From Metabacillus kandeliae (GTDB taxonomy: Bacteria; Bacillota; Bacilli; Bacillales; Bacillaceae): a stretch of 64,000 nt of DNA. The notes under the pieces are model-generated. The model was not told where the DNA came from and searched no databases. It saw nothing but the letters and a program-made list of their open reading frames with translations. A program made the translations under genes and the position numbers. Below, piece by piece: positions 33,377 to 42,839 of the stretch. The stretch is from assembly GCF_021166585.1 (NCBI RefSeq), contig NZ_JAJOZE010000014.1, positions 33,354-97,353 of the forward strand, given 5' to 3'. The stretch's first letter is position 1. The number at the start of each line of letters is the position of its first letter.

Positions 33377-33622
33377 ATGGAAAAGTTCGATAGGCTTGTC
33401 GGCGAACAGCTGAAAACGATGGACAGGCTTTTGGAGCTCCAGTCAGCCGTAGAAGGCTGCAGGGAGAAGGAAAGACTATGCTTGCAAAAGGAAGACAAAA
33501 CGGTTCTCATAGCAGTACAGCAGGAGCTAGCAGCAGCCAAAGAAGAGCTGAATGCCATTCAGGCAACGTTTGAAAAGCAAACGGAAGAATTAATCCTCTC
33601 CTATCAAAGCCCGGAAAAATAA
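33377..33622 (+). CDS. ygaB: YgaB-like coiled-coil protein
   Basis: The 81-residue protein is almost wholly helical, with heptad-like Leu/Glu spacing (LVGEQLKTMDRLLELQSAVE, AVQQELAAAKEELNAIQATF). Position between sspE and ntdP and length match YgaB. The function is unknown. ATG 33377 follows GGGGCCGG, a weak site. Confidence 0.78.
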   Translation: MEKFDRLVGEQLKTMDRLLELQSAVEGCREKERLCLQKEDKTVLIAVQQELAAAKEELNAIQATFEKQTEELILSYQSPEK

Positions 33623-33769
33623 AAAGAACACTATATTCTGCTTGCAAAGCGCCTTTATTTTCTTTTTTAATCCTGAAACGGTATAATAATAAAAACATCA
33701 ATAAGAAAGCTTTGTGAATGATTACTAAGGCCATTCCCAAAGCATCCATTTTGAAAGTAGGCGATTTGG

Positions 33770-34300
33770 ATGAGCTTTCCCAAAGAGGGAGATTCCATAC
33801 AAATACATAGCTACAAGCATAATGGACTGATCCATCGCATTTGGGAAGAGACCACTGTTCTAAAAGGAACGGAGAATTGCATCATAGCCGGAAATGACCG
33901 CACAACGGTAACGGAATCAGACGGGCGAACCTGGATCACCCGCGAGCCGGCTATCTGTTATTTTCACGCGAAGCACTGGTTTAATATAATCGGCATGCTC
34001 CGCGATGATGGGATTTACTATTATTGCAATATCAGTTCTCCATTTGTATGGGATGAAGAAGCATTAAAGTATATTGATTATGATCTGGATGTTAAGGTGT
34101 TTCCGGACATGACGTATATTTTGCTTGACGAAGACGAATACCAATACCACAAAAAACTAATGAACTACCCTGAAGTCATTGACTTGATCCTAAGGAGAAA
34201 TGTAGACAAGCTGCTTCAATGGATTCACCAGAGGCAGGGTCCATTTTCTCCGGATTTTGTTGATGAATGGTACAGCCGCTACCTTCGCCAGGTGCGATAG
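33770..34300 (+). CDS. ntdP: Nucleoside tri-/diphosphate phosphatase NtdP (DUF402, YgaC)
   Basis: This 176-residue protein has the DUF402 fold. It reads [20 protein letters not shown], then [13 protein letters not shown], then [10 protein letters not shown] and [11 protein letters not shown], where the acidic metal ligands lie. Family members hydrolyse nucleoside tri- and diphosphates. ATG 33770 has only a weak upstream AGTAGGCGA. Confidence 0.88.
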   Translation: MSFPKEGDSIQIHSYKHNGLIHRIWEETTVLKGTENCIIAGNDRTTVTESDGRTWITREPAICYFHAKHWFNIIGMLRDDGIYYYCNISSPFVWDEEALKYIDYDLDVKVFPDMTYILLDEDEYQYHKKLMNYPEVIDLILRRNVDKLLQWIHQRQGPFSPDFVDEWYSRYLRQVR

Positions 34301-34340
34301 CGGCAGGGAGACGAAAAGCCGGACGACCAATGAATTTTGG

Positions 34341-34371
34341 CCTGTTGAATGGTTCAACGGGCTTTTCGTTT
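34341..34371 (+). terminator. Probable terminator after ntdP
   Basis: CCTGTTGAA (34341-34349) pairs with TTCAACGGG (34353-34361) around TGG, then CTTTTCGTTT. A wider pairing CGAAAAGCC/GGGCTTTTCG encloses it. Confidence 0.65.
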
Positions 34372-34414
34372 GGAATGAATCCGGCGTGCAGCAGGAGAGA
34401 GGGGAGAAACATCT

Positions 34415-36160
34415 GTGAGTCCGATGAAACGCTATCTGCAGTTTGTCAGGCCGTATAAATGGCAGATCGGCGGAACAATTGCTATCGGAATCGTTAAGTT
34501 TGCGATTCCGCTTTTAATTCCGCTGCTGCTGAAATACTTGGTTGATGACGTCCTGCAGGTAAAAGGAAACCCGGCAGACAAAACAGAAAAAGTCTTTATC
34601 GTAATGGGAATTATGCTGTTTATTTTTGTAATTTTGCGCCCGCCGATTGAATATTACCGGCAATATTTTGCCCAGCTTGCGAGCAATAAGATTTTGTATG
34701 ATATCCGCGACAGGCTTTTTCATCACATTCAAAAGCTGAGTTTGCGCTATTACTCCAACACAAGAGCAGGGGAAGTCATTTCCCGGGTGATAAATGATGT
34801 CGAAATGACGAAGGATTTTGTCCTTACAGGCCTGATGAATGTCTGGCTTGATTTGGTGACAATCCTAATTGCCATTATTATCATGTTCACAATGGATGTG
34901 AAGCTGTCGATTGTATCGCTTGTGCTGCTCCCGTTTTACGGCATATCTGTCCGTTATTTTTACGGCAGGCTCCGCGGCTTAACGAGAGCCCGTTCCCAGG
35001 CGCTTGCCCAGGTGCAGGGCCATCTGCATGAACGGGTATCAGGCATGCCGGTCATTCGAAGCTTTGCCATTGAAGAGCATGAGCAAAAACTATTTTCACA
35101 GGAAAACCATAACTTTTTAACAAAAGCCACCAACCATACTATGTGGAACGCGAAGACGTTTGCTGTGATTAACACGATTACGGATGCGGCACCGCTTCTT
35201 GTGATCGGTTTTGCGGCATATCAAGTAATTCACGGAAACCTGTCCATAGGAACAATGGTGGCATTCGTTGGCTACATTGACCGCCTTTACAGTCCATTGC
35301 GCAGGCTTGTGAACTCCTCCACCACTTTAACGCAAGCTTCTGCTTCTATGGACAGGGTGTTCGAGCTTTTGGACGAGCCATATGACATTGAAGACCGTCC
35401 AAATGCAATTGAAGCAAAAAATGTGAAGGGTACTGTGGAGTTTGAAGATGTTTCCTTCAGCTACCAGGCAAACGAAGCACTCGCATTGAATAATGTTTCG
35501 CTGAGAGCGAAAAAGGGCGACACGATTGCACTTGTCGGAATGAGCGGAGGCGGAAAATCGACCCTCGTCAGCCTCCTGCCGCGATTTTATGATGTAACAG
35601 GCGGCCGCATCATGCTTGACGGAGTGGACATCAGGGATTATAAAGTCACAAGCCTCCGCGACCAAATCGGCATGGTGCTGCAGGATACGTTCCTTTTCAG
35701 CCATTCGGTGAGAGAAAACATTCTGATCGGAAAGCCCGGTGCTACAGACGAAGAAGTCGTCGAAGCCGCCAAAGCAGCCAACGCACATGACTTTATCCAG
35801 ACGCTTCCGGAAGGCTATGACACCAAGGTTGGGGAACGGGGAGTCAAGCTCTCCGGCGGGCAAAAGCAGCGGATCGCGATCGCAAGGGTATTCCTGAAAA
35901 ATCCGCCAATCCTTGTCCTTGATGAAGCAACCTCAGCGCTCGATCTTGAAAGTGAGCACCTGATACAGGAAGCCTTGGAAAAACTGGAGAAAGACCGCAC
36001 AACCTTTGTTGTTGCCCACAGGCTGTCGACGATTACTCATGCTTCGCAGATCATTCATATCGAAAACGGCGAAGTGATTGAGAATGGCACACATCGCGAG
36101 CTGATGGAGATACAGGGGAATTACTATAATTTGTTCCAGATTCAGCAGCTGAACAGCTGA
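34415..36160 (+). CDS. ygaD: ABC exporter half-transporter YgaD (membrane + ATPase)
   Basis: The 581-residue protein has an N-terminal six-helix type IV exporter domain (about 15-320; [20 protein letters not shown] coupling region). A C-terminal ATPase follows: Walker [11 protein letters not shown]-loop [10 protein letters not shown], signature [16 protein letters not shown], Walker [13 protein letters not shown], and H-loop VAHRLST. It belongs to the MsbA/LmrA/BmrA group and works as a homodimer; the exported substrate is unknown. GTG 34415 has GAGGGGAG at eight bases. Confidence 0.92.
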   Translation: MSPMKRYLQFVRPYKWQIGGTIAIGIVKFAIPLLIPLLLKYLVDDVLQVKGNPADKTEKVFIVMGIMLFIFVILRPPIEYYRQYFAQLASNKILYDIRDRLFHHIQKLSLRYYSNTRAGEVISRVINDVEMTKDFVLTGLMNVWLDLVTILIAIIIMFTMDVKLSIVSLVLLPFYGISVRYFYGRLRGLTRARSQALAQVQGHLHERVSGMPVIRSFAIEEHEQKLFSQENHNFLTKATNHTMWNAKTFAVINTITDAAPLLVIGFAAYQVIHGNLSIGTMVAFVGYIDRLYSPLRRLVNSSTTLTQASASMDRVFELLDEPYDIEDRPNAIEAKNVKGTVEFEDVSFSYQANEALALNNVSLRAKKGDTIALVGMSGGGKSTLVSLLPRFYDVTGGRIMLDGVDIRDYKVTSLRDQIGMVLQDTFLFSHSVRENILIGKPGATDEEVVEAAKAANAHDFIQTLPEGYDTKVGERGVKLSGGQKQRIAIARVFLKNPPILVLDEATSALDLESEHLIQEALEKLEKDRTTFVVAHRLSTITHASQIIHIENGEVIENGTHRELMEIQGNYYNLFQIQQLNS

Positions 36161-36165
36161 TGGGG

Positions 36166-36204
36166 AAAAGCAGCAGGACCTTTTGGGGGACTGCTGCTTT
36201 TTTG
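36166..36204 (+). terminator. Terminator of ygaD
   Basis: AAAAGCAGCAG pairs with CTGCTGCTTTT and is followed by a T-run. Confidence 0.88.
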
Positions 36205-36243
36205 GTTTCAGGTAATCGTTGGAGTATATCAGTGAGAAGAGGA

Positions 36244-36279
36244 AAACCGGCTTTTAATTAAAAAAGGGCCGGTTTTTTT
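36244..36279 (+). terminator. Second hairpin/terminator after ygaD
   Basis: AAACCGGC and GCCGGTTT pair, with an inner CTTTT/AAAAG extension, followed by seven T residues. The stem resembles the one at 22775, suggesting a dispersed terminator-like element. Confidence 0.7.
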
Positions 36280-36354
36280 GGTCTTAGCGCATTCGATAGG
36301 CGATACATGATCGCATTATGGAGCTCTGCTTCGGATTAAAAGCCTAGGCGGAAA

Positions 36355-36505
36355 GCGTATATCGGCGGATCGCAGGCCGATATCGGCAAGCTTTACAATA
36401 TATCGAGCACTCTTTGGGATATATCGGTGGATTGCAGCTGGATACCGGCGAACTTTGCAATATATCGGGCACTCTTCCAAATATATCAGCGACCAGCGAG
36501 GAACC
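36355..36505. repeat. Degenerate 20-21-nt tandem array (array C, 7 units)
   Basis: ATCGGC-type cores start at 36361, 36382, 36402, 36423, 36444, 36464 and 36485 (spacing 21,20,21,21,20,21). Units read like TATATCGGCGGAT, CGATATCGGCAAG and TATATCGAGCAC. Besides this and two terminators, the ygaD-DUF1835 gap shows nothing more. Confidence 0.78.
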
Positions 36506-36617
36506 AGCTTTTAATTAACAAAGCGCTGCCTCCTTGATGAAAAGACTCTCTATAAGTTTTATCCTATTTATTGTAAAATGAAACAAATAATCAATTTATA
36601 AAAAGGCCGTGAACCCA

Positions 36618-37655
36618 ATGACCTTCAAAACCAGCTACCCATTCATCTACTTCCTCGAAAATGAAAATCAGGTACTTGTCTGCGAGATCAGAACAAATGA
36701 TTACATCACCATTTCCGATTTATCCAGCGAGTTAGAAGGAGATCCTGTTAAGAAGAAGCTGTACCATCTTGGAAACACCCCATTTCAATCCTTTAATCAC
36801 ACCACTGCTGCAGAAGTTAAAACTAGCGGTTTTACTATTTTTGTACCTGAACTGGATCTTTATCAAAGAGCTAAAATCATTAATAAGATGATCCAGCAGC
36901 ACAGAGTTCCCTCGAATGAACCGGTGCATTTGGCAGTAGGAGGAGCTCAGGCTGGTGCACTGAGATTTTTCCTGAAACGGCCAAAGAAGGTAATCGCGTT
37001 CTATGATGATTTATCAGAAGGACCAATCAGAGATTTGCCATCAGAATCAGGCTATAAGACAAGAATGGAGTGGCTGAAAAAGCACAATCGCATCGAGAGC
37101 TATCAAGACTGTTTAAATGTGGAGACGGCCCTGCTAGAGATAGAGGATATCCCGAGAACGGCACCTGTCACCATATGGGCTGGAGGAAATGCATTCGACC
37201 AGGCTGGAAAACGATTCTTTCTCAGTCTTCTAAAGGATAGAAAAAACAGCATTTTCCTGGCAGAAGCAGACTCTCTATTTTTAAGCGGTGACACAAAGGA
37301 CATAGAACGTTTAGAAGAAGGAAAAAGAGAGCTTGGTCAACGGGAGAAAACAGAATACATAGAGCAATGGACAGCTCTCTCTTCTGCAAACAGCATGTTG
37401 AGAGTCTGGGGAAACGGAGTGCTTGAAGAAGCACCTGCAAATTATTTTGACGGTGAAATACTGACTGCTGTGAATAGACTGCAAGAAAATGAAGGAGACT
37501 TCATTCCGTTAACAAGTATCCAATTCGAAGTATCAGGTGCACTAAGCAGTGCATTTGTGAATGAGCGTGTCTGGCATTTACTTATGAAAGGGAGATTAAC
37601 AATAGATAGAATGCCGATTTTTCAGGCTGGAACAATGGTAAAGTCAAGAGAATAG
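36618..37655 (+). CDS. DUF1835/DUF3658 domain protein
   Basis: The 345-residue protein has an N-terminal extension of about 100 residues. A DUF1835-like domain follows (VHLAVGGAQAGALRFFL, then FYDDLSEGPIRDLPSESG and VTIWAGGNAFDQAGKRFFL). A C-terminal helical part matches DUF3658 (LTSIQFEVSGALSSAFVNER, WHLLMKGRLTIDR). The function is unknown. I choose ATG 36618 with AGGCCGTGA upstream; a GTG at 36609 is alternative. Codon use is more A/T-rich than neighbours and it interrupts the ygaD-ygaE order, so acquisition is possible. Confidence 0.75.
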   Translation: MTFKTSYPFIYFLENENQVLVCEIRTNDYITISDLSSELEGDPVKKKLYHLGNTPFQSFNHTTAAEVKTSGFTIFVPELDLYQRAKIINKMIQQHRVPSNEPVHLAVGGAQAGALRFFLKRPKKVIAFYDDLSEGPIRDLPSESGYKTRMEWLKKHNRIESYQDCLNVETALLEIEDIPRTAPVTIWAGGNAFDQAGKRFFLSLLKDRKNSIFLAEADSLFLSGDTKDIERLEEGKRELGQREKTEYIEQWTALSSANSMLRVWGNGVLEEAPANYFDGEILTAVNRLQENEGDFIPLTSIQFEVSGALSSAFVNERVWHLLMKGRLTIDRMPIFQAGTMVKSRE

Positions 37656-37666
37656 GAGGAGCTATC

Positions 37667-37870
37667 ATGGCAGAGAAAACAGACTTTCCAAAAGGGATAG
37701 GCAAGCCGGCAATCAGGGCGCTGAACGGAGCAGGATTTGAGTACCTTGAACAGCTTGAGAAAACAACAGAAGCAGAGCTGAAAAAGCTTCATGGAATGGG
37801 GCCGAAAGCGCTCGGAAGACTTAAGGCGGCAATGGAGGAGAAAGGGTTATCCTTTACGGAGAGCCCTTGA
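37667..37870 (+). CDS. Small helix-hairpin-helix (RpoA-CTD-like) protein
   Basis: The 67-residue protein is one HhH unit pair: PKGIGKPAIRALNGAGFEYL, LEKTTEAELKKLHGMGPKAL and GRLKAAMEEKGLSF. This fold resembles the RNA polymerase alpha C-terminal domain and binds DNA non-specifically in other proteins. It starts 11 bp after the DUF1835 gene with GGAGGAGC upstream, so the two are probably an operon. The role is unknown. Confidence 0.8.
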   Translation: MAEKTDFPKGIGKPAIRALNGAGFEYLEQLEKTTEAELKKLHGMGPKALGRLKAAMEEKGLSFTESP

Positions 37871-37951
37871 ACTATAGAATTTTAATTACGTATTATTTGC
37901 TTCCTAAATTAAGAAAAAACTCAATAACTAATTCTTTTATATTAAAAATTC

Positions 37952-37983
37952 AGGTTGCCGGCTCAGTCGTCAACCTTTTTTAT
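37952..37983 (+). terminator. Terminator after the HhH gene
   Basis: AGGTTG (37952-37957) pairs with CAACCT (37971-37976), followed by a T-run to 37983. Confidence 0.8.
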
Positions 37984-38066
37984 TTGCCCAACATGTGAAG
38001 CACGAGAACCGTCCCTGTGCTTCTATTTGCCCAACATGTGAAGCACGAGAACCGTCCCCACGCTTC
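37981..38066. repeat. Two tandem 43-nt repeats
   Basis: Units 37981-38023 and 38024-38066 are both 43 nt and differ only in CCTGTG versus CCCACG near the 3' end. Each holds ACATGTGAAGCACGAGAACC followed by GTCCC. The rest of the gap before the peptide-transport operon (38067-38125) shows only the next gene's binding site. Confidence 0.88.
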
Positions 38067-38138
38067 CTGTGTCATAAAACAATGCTTGTCTAAATACACT
38101 TTACTAATCCATCTTTCATTTATGCAGGAGGTGTGTGT

Positions 38139-39143
38139 TTGGAGAGGTCTGTGGTTTTAGCGGCTGAGAATCTGAATATTGCATTCAGTGAAGGGCGGAG
38201 GGAGATTCCTGTTGTCAGCGGAGTTAGCTTTCATTTGAGAGAAGGGGAGATTCTCGGGATTGTGGGAGAGTCGGGCTGCGGGAAGAGCGTGACGTCACTT
38301 GCGCTGATGGGGCTTTTGCCGAAGCGGACAGCAAGGATTTCAGGGAGCATCCGTTTTCAGGGTGAGGAGCTCACGGAGTACTCTGAGAGCAGCTGGCGGA
38401 AAATTCGCGGCAATGAAATTTCGATGATTTTTCAGGAGCCGATGACATCACTGAATCCGCTGTTTAAAGTCGGTGATCAGCTTGAGGAAGCGCTCCGTGT
38501 ACATACGAAAAAAAGCCGGAAACAGGCGAAGGAGCAGGCGTTAAGGATGCTTGCGGCGGTAGGGCTGCCAAGGCCAGAGGAGCTTCTTCGCGAGTATCCC
38601 CATCAGCTGTCAGGCGGGATGCGGCAGCGGGTAATGATTGCGATGGCGATGATGCTGAATCCGGAAATTCTGATTGCAGACGAGCCGACGACAGCGCTTG
38701 ATGTCACGATTCAGGCTCAGATTTTGGCACTTATGAAGGAAATTAATGAAAAGATGAACACCTCCATCCTGATGATTACTCATGATCTCGGGGTTGTGGC
38801 CCAGACGTGCCATCGGGTGATGGTGATGTATGCCGGCGAGATTGTGGAGGAAGGCAGTGTGAAAGAGGTGTTTCAGTCGCCAAAACATCCTTACACGATC
38901 GGCCTGTTAAAATCGATTCCGAATACAGCTGAAAAAAAAGCACGGCTGTATTCCATTCCCGGCCAGGTGCCGAAGCCTGGGAGCATCAAGGAAGGCTGCC
39001 GGTTTGCTGCGCGCTGTGAACACGCCTTTGACAGATGTGCCAAGGAAAGTCCGGAGCTATTGAAAGCGGGAAACCATCTGTCCCGCTGCTTTTTAGCGGA
39101 GAAAGGGGGACTCCCTGATGACAGAGCCGCTGTTAAAGGTTGA
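38139..39143 (+). CDS. Oligopeptide/dipeptide ABC transporter ATPase, OppD/DppD type
   Basis: The 334-residue ATPase has Walker [13 protein letters not shown]-loop [14 protein letters not shown], signature [15 protein letters not shown], Walker [15 protein letters not shown]. The peptide-family C-terminal Cys cluster is [20 protein letters not shown] choose TTG 38139, seven bases after AGGAGG; an in-frame GTG at 38133 overlaps the site. It overlaps the next ATPase gene by 26 bp. Confidence 0.9.
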   Translation: MERSVVLAAENLNIAFSEGRREIPVVSGVSFHLREGEILGIVGESGCGKSVTSLALMGLLPKRTARISGSIRFQGEELTEYSESSWRKIRGNEISMIFQEPMTSLNPLFKVGDQLEEALRVHTKKSRKQAKEQALRMLAAVGLPRPEELLREYPHQLSGGMRQRVMIAMAMMLNPEILIADEPTTALDVTIQAQILALMKEINEKMNTSILMITHDLGVVAQTCHRVMVMYAGEIVEEGSVKEVFQSPKHPYTIGLLKSIPNTAEKKARLYSIPGQVPKPGSIKEGCRFAARCEHAFDRCAKESPELLKAGNHLSRCFLAEKGGLPDDRAAVKG

Positions 39144-40086
39144 GAATTTAAAAAAGGCTTTTCCTGCAGGCAATAGCTTGTTTTCTAAAAGCAAAAGAGA
39201 AATTGTTGCTGTAAACAAGCTGTCGCTTGATGTGTTTAAAGGAGAAACGCTTGGGATTGTCGGGGAATCGGGCTGCGGCAAGTCAACGCTCGGCCGATTG
39301 ATTTTACGGCTGCTTGAGGCAACAGAAGGTACCGTTATGTACAGCGGACAAAATGTCTTTTCGCTGAATAAAAACGGCATTCGGAAAATCAGGCAGCATA
39401 TGCAGATGGTGTTTCAGGATCCGTACGCCTCCTTAAATCCACGCCACTCAGTCGCCAAAATTTTAGAAGAGCCGCTTATTGTGCACGGGATTGGGACAAA
39501 GCTTGAGAGAAGAGAGCAGGCAGCAGAAATGCTGAAGACGGTCGGGCTCAATCCGGATTATGCCAGAAGATATCCCCATCAGTTCAGCGGCGGACAAAGG
39601 CAGCGGATCGGCATTGCGAGAGCCCTGATGACAAGGCCAGAGCTCATTATTGCCGATGAGCCTGTGTCTGCTCTTGATGTATCCATCCAGTCACAGGTGC
39701 TGAATCTATTAAAAGACCTGCAGGAGGAATTTCGTCTCACCTACTTGTTTATTTCGCATGATCTCGGGGTTGTGCGCCATATCAGCGACAGGGTGGCGGT
39801 GATGTATCTTGGGGAAATCGTTGAGCTTGCTGAAAGTGAATCACTTTATTCCTCGCCGCTGCATCCTTACACAGAAGCCTTGCTTTCTGCCGTTCCTGCC
39901 AGTAATCCAGAGGAGAAGCGGGAGAGAATTCTTTTAAAAGGCGAGCTGCCGAACCCTGAAAGCCCGCCGGAAGGCTGTGCTTTTCATACAAGGTGTCCGA
40001 AAGCCATGGAACAGTGCCGGCGTGTTAAGCCGGTGCTCACAATGCAAAAGGAAGGTCATTACGCAGCCTGCCATCTTTATGCCTGA
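39118..40086 (+). CDS. Oligopeptide/dipeptide ABC transporter ATPase, OppF/DppF type
   Basis: This 322-residue ATPase has Walker [27 protein letters not shown], signature [15 protein letters not shown], Walker [15 protein letters not shown], and C-terminal Cys cluster [15 protein letters not shown]. It forms a heterodimer with the OppD-type subunit, and the 26-bp overlap implies coupled translation. AAAGGGGGA precedes ATG. Confidence 0.9.
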   Translation: MTEPLLKVENLKKAFPAGNSLFSKSKREIVAVNKLSLDVFKGETLGIVGESGCGKSTLGRLILRLLEATEGTVMYSGQNVFSLNKNGIRKIRQHMQMVFQDPYASLNPRHSVAKILEEPLIVHGIGTKLERREQAAEMLKTVGLNPDYARRYPHQFSGGQRQRIGIARALMTRPELIIADEPVSALDVSIQSQVLNLLKDLQEEFRLTYLFISHDLGVVRHISDRVAVMYLGEIVELAESESLYSSPLHPYTEALLSAVPASNPEEKRERILLKGELPNPESPPEGCAFHTRCPKAMEQCRRVKPVLTMQKEGHYAACHLYA

Positions 40087-40128
40087 CTGCGTGGTTGATA
40101 GATTATGAGACATATAGGGGGTAACACA

Positions 40129-41748
40129 ATGAAGCGAAGAAGGCTGTTAGCACCGCTGATTCTCATTTTAATGCTTGTTTTGGCAGCAGCGCTTGCCGGA
40201 TGCAGCGGTACAGCAAAAACAGATGATACGAAGAAGCCGGCATCAGACACGGCAAAGCCTGCAAAGGATACGCTTGTGTACGGGCGGAGCGGGGATTCTA
40301 CCTCACTTGACCCGATCACAACGACTGAAGGGGAAGCCTTTAAGGTTACGGAAAACATTTATGAAAGATTGCTGAAATACGGAGACAATGACACAACTGT
40401 TCAGCCTGCCCTTGCAGAAAAATGGGATGTTTCCAAGGATGGCCTGGTGTACACGTTCCATCTGAGAAAAGGTGTGAAATTCCATGATGGCACAGATTTT
40501 AACGCAGAAGCTGTTGTGTTTAACTTTGACAGATGGATGAACGGGGATGCTGATAAATTCCCTTACTATACGATGTTTGGCGGCTTTAAAAAGGATGAGG
40601 GCCATGTGATCAAAGAAGTGAAGGCAGTGGATGAAAATACGGTTGTCTTTACGTTAAAGCGTCCTCAGGCACCATTTTTGAAAAATATCGCGATGGCGCC
40701 GTTTGGGATTGCAAGCCCTGATGCCGTGAAAAAATACGGTGATAAATTCCGCGAGCACCCAGTCGGCACGGGCCCATTCAAATTTGTCGAGTGGAAGGCC
40801 AATGACCGCATTGTACTGGAAAAGAACGAAAACTACTGGATGACTGGCTATCCGAAGCTGAACAAGGTTATTTTTAAAACGATTCCTGACAACTCTGCCC
40901 GTCTGAATGCCTTGCAGACAGGGGAAATTGACTTGATGGACGGGGTTAACCCTTCTGACTTGTCAAAAGTTGAAGGTGATAAAAATCTGCAGCTGTTCAA
41001 GCGAGCTTCGATGAACGTCGGGTATGTCGGCATGACCGTAACAAGAAAACCGCTTGATAACAAGCTCGTCCGACAGGCGCTGAACTATGCGGTTGATAAA
41101 AAAGCGATTATCCAGGCGTTCTATGGCGGCCTTGCAGAGCCTGCGAAAAACCCGCTGCCGCCGACTGTTGAAGGCTATGACAACGATATTCAGGAATATC
41201 CGTATAATCCTGAAAAAGCGAAAGAGCTCTTAAAGCAGGCAGGCTTCCCGAACGGATTCTCGATGGATCTTTGGGCTATGCCGGTTGCCAGACCTTATAT
41301 GCCCGAAGGAATGAAGGTTGCGGAAGTACTTCAGGCAAGCTTTGCCAAAATCGGCGTGAAAGCCAAGATTGTCACTTACGACTGGGCAACCTATCTTGAA
41401 AAAGCAAGCAAAGGGGAAGCGGATTCCTTTATGCTCGGCTGGACTGGTGACAACGGGGATCCGGACAACTTTATTTACACACTTTTGGATAAAGACAGCA
41501 TCGGCGGCAACAATTACACCTTCTACAGCAACGAAAAGCTGCACAAAATTCTGATTGAAGCACAGACTGTGACCGATCAGAGCAAGCGGAATGAGCTGTA
41601 CAAACAGGCGCAGGAAATCATTCACGACGATGCACCATGGATTCCGCTCGTCCATTCCACTCCATTAATGGCTGGCGAAAGCACGATCACTGGCTTTACC
41701 CCGCATCCGACAGGAACGGATCTCTTTACAAAAACAGAATTTAAATAA
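40129..41748 (+). CDS. Oligopeptide/dipeptide ABC transporter substrate-binding lipoprotein
   Basis: The 539-residue protein has a signal peptide and lipobox ALAGCSG, then a family 5 extracellular solute-binding fold. It contains SLDPITTTEGEAFKVTENIY, LAEKWDVSKDGLVYTFHLR, and PVGTGPFKFVEWKANDRI. I choose ATG 40129 with AGGGGG upstream. It captures peptides (or a related ligand such as nickel or glutathione; specificity is not readable) for the two permeases downstream. Confidence 0.9.
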   Translation: MKRRRLLAPLILILMLVLAAALAGCSGTAKTDDTKKPASDTAKPAKDTLVYGRSGDSTSLDPITTTEGEAFKVTENIYERLLKYGDNDTTVQPALAEKWDVSKDGLVYTFHLRKGVKFHDGTDFNAEAVVFNFDRWMNGDADKFPYYTMFGGFKKDEGHVIKEVKAVDENTVVFTLKRPQAPFLKNIAMAPFGIASPDAVKKYGDKFREHPVGTGPFKFVEWKANDRIVLEKNENYWMTGYPKLNKVIFKTIPDNSARLNALQTGEIDLMDGVNPSDLSKVEGDKNLQLFKRASMNVGYVGMTVTRKPLDNKLVRQALNYAVDKKAIIQAFYGGLAEPAKNPLPPTVEGYDNDIQEYPYNPEKAKELLKQAGFPNGFSMDLWAMPVARPYMPEGMKVAEVLQASFAKIGVKAKIVTYDWATYLEKASKGEADSFMLGWTGDNGDPDNFIYTLLDKDSIGGNNYTFYSNEKLHKILIEAQTVTDQSKRNELYKQAQEIIHDDAPWIPLVHSTPLMAGESTITGFTPHPTGTDLFTKTEFK

Positions 41749-41754
41749 GCTGCT

Positions 41755-41806
41755 GCCGCCTTTTAATTAGAAAAGCGCAAGCGCCTTGACAATTACCAGG
41801 CGGCAA
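41755..41806. repeat. Intercistronic hairpin containing an edge of repeat II
   Basis: TGCCGCC and GGCGGCA form the outer arms. Inside, CTTTTAATTAGAAAAGCGC and AAGCGC match, inverted, the right edge of repeat II at 11164-11186. It separates the binding-protein gene from the permease genes and may reduce read-through. Confidence 0.6.
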
Positions 41807-41825
41807 AATAAAAAGGGGTGCGGAC

Positions 41826-42827
41826 ATGCTCTCTTACTCAATCAAGCGGATTGGCATGCTGGTGCCTGTTTTGGCCGGGATGACGCTTGTTGTTTTTTCC
41901 ATCATCAGGGCAATCCCGGGTGATCCTGCACAGGTCATTCTCGGACAGCGGGCTACAAAGGAAGCGATTCTTGCTCTGACAAAGCAGCTCGGCCTTGAAC
42001 AGCCTTGGTATGTGCAGTACTTCCACTATGTAAGGGATCTTTTAACAGGAAACCTTGGGACGTCCATCAGAACGAGCGAAGCGATCAGTAAAGAAATCGT
42101 CCCTTATCTTGGCGCCACAATTGAGTTAACGGCTGCTGCCATGATCATCGCGGTAATAATCGGGGTCAATGCCGGGATCATCAGCGCATGGTTTCAGCGC
42201 TCCTGGTTTGATTACCTGGCGATGTTTATCGCCTTAATTGGCGTGTCGCTGCCGATTTTTTGGCTTGGATTGATGGAGCAGTGGTTTTTTTCAATCAAGC
42301 TTGGCTGGCTGCCGACAACGGGCAGGGAGGAAGTGCGGAATCCGGTTGAGGCGCTTACGAATCTTTATTTGCTTGATACCATTCTGCGGGGGAATTTCAG
42401 TCAGTTTATTGAAGTGATCAAGCATTTGATTTTGCCTGCTGCAGCGCTTGCAACCATTCCAATGGCGATCATCGCCAGAATTACACGGTCGAGCATGCTG
42501 GAAGTGATGGGGGCAGAATACATTCGCACGGCAAGGGCAAAGGGGCTCAGAATGTTTTTTGTCGTGTACAAGCATGCGCTGAAAAATGCTTTGATACCGA
42601 TTTTGACCATTATCGGCCTGCAGACAGGGCTGCTGCTTGGCGGGGCAATCCTGACAGAAACGATTTTCGGCTGGCCGGGAATCGGCCGCTATGTTTATGA
42701 AGCCATTGGCTACAGGGATTATCCTGTCATACAATCCGGCATCCTTGTCATCGCCTTGATCTTTGTGCTGATCAATCTGGTGATCGACCTGTTGTATGCG
42801 GCAATTGATCCGAGAATCAAGTATTAA
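41826..42827 (+). CDS. Oligopeptide/dipeptide ABC transporter permease, OppB/DppB type
   Basis: The 333-residue membrane protein has an N-terminal MLSYSIKRIGMLVPVLAGM and about six hydrophobic segments. The permease loop reads VMGAEYIRTARAKGL, and LTETIFGWPGIGRYVYEAI near the end is typical of DppB. AAAAGGGGTG precedes ATG. It pairs with the next gene product. Confidence 0.91.
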   Translation: MLSYSIKRIGMLVPVLAGMTLVVFSIIRAIPGDPAQVILGQRATKEAILALTKQLGLEQPWYVQYFHYVRDLLTGNLGTSIRTSEAISKEIVPYLGATIELTAAAMIIAVIIGVNAGIISAWFQRSWFDYLAMFIALIGVSLPIFWLGLMEQWFFSIKLGWLPTTGREEVRNPVEALTNLYLLDTILRGNFSQFIEVIKHLILPAAALATIPMAIIARITRSSMLEVMGAEYIRTARAKGLRMFFVVYKHALKNALIPILTIIGLQTGLLLGGAILTETIFGWPGIGRYVYEAIGYRDYPVIQSGILVIALIFVLINLVIDLLYAAIDPRIKY

Positions 42828-42839
42828 AGGGGGGAGAAC

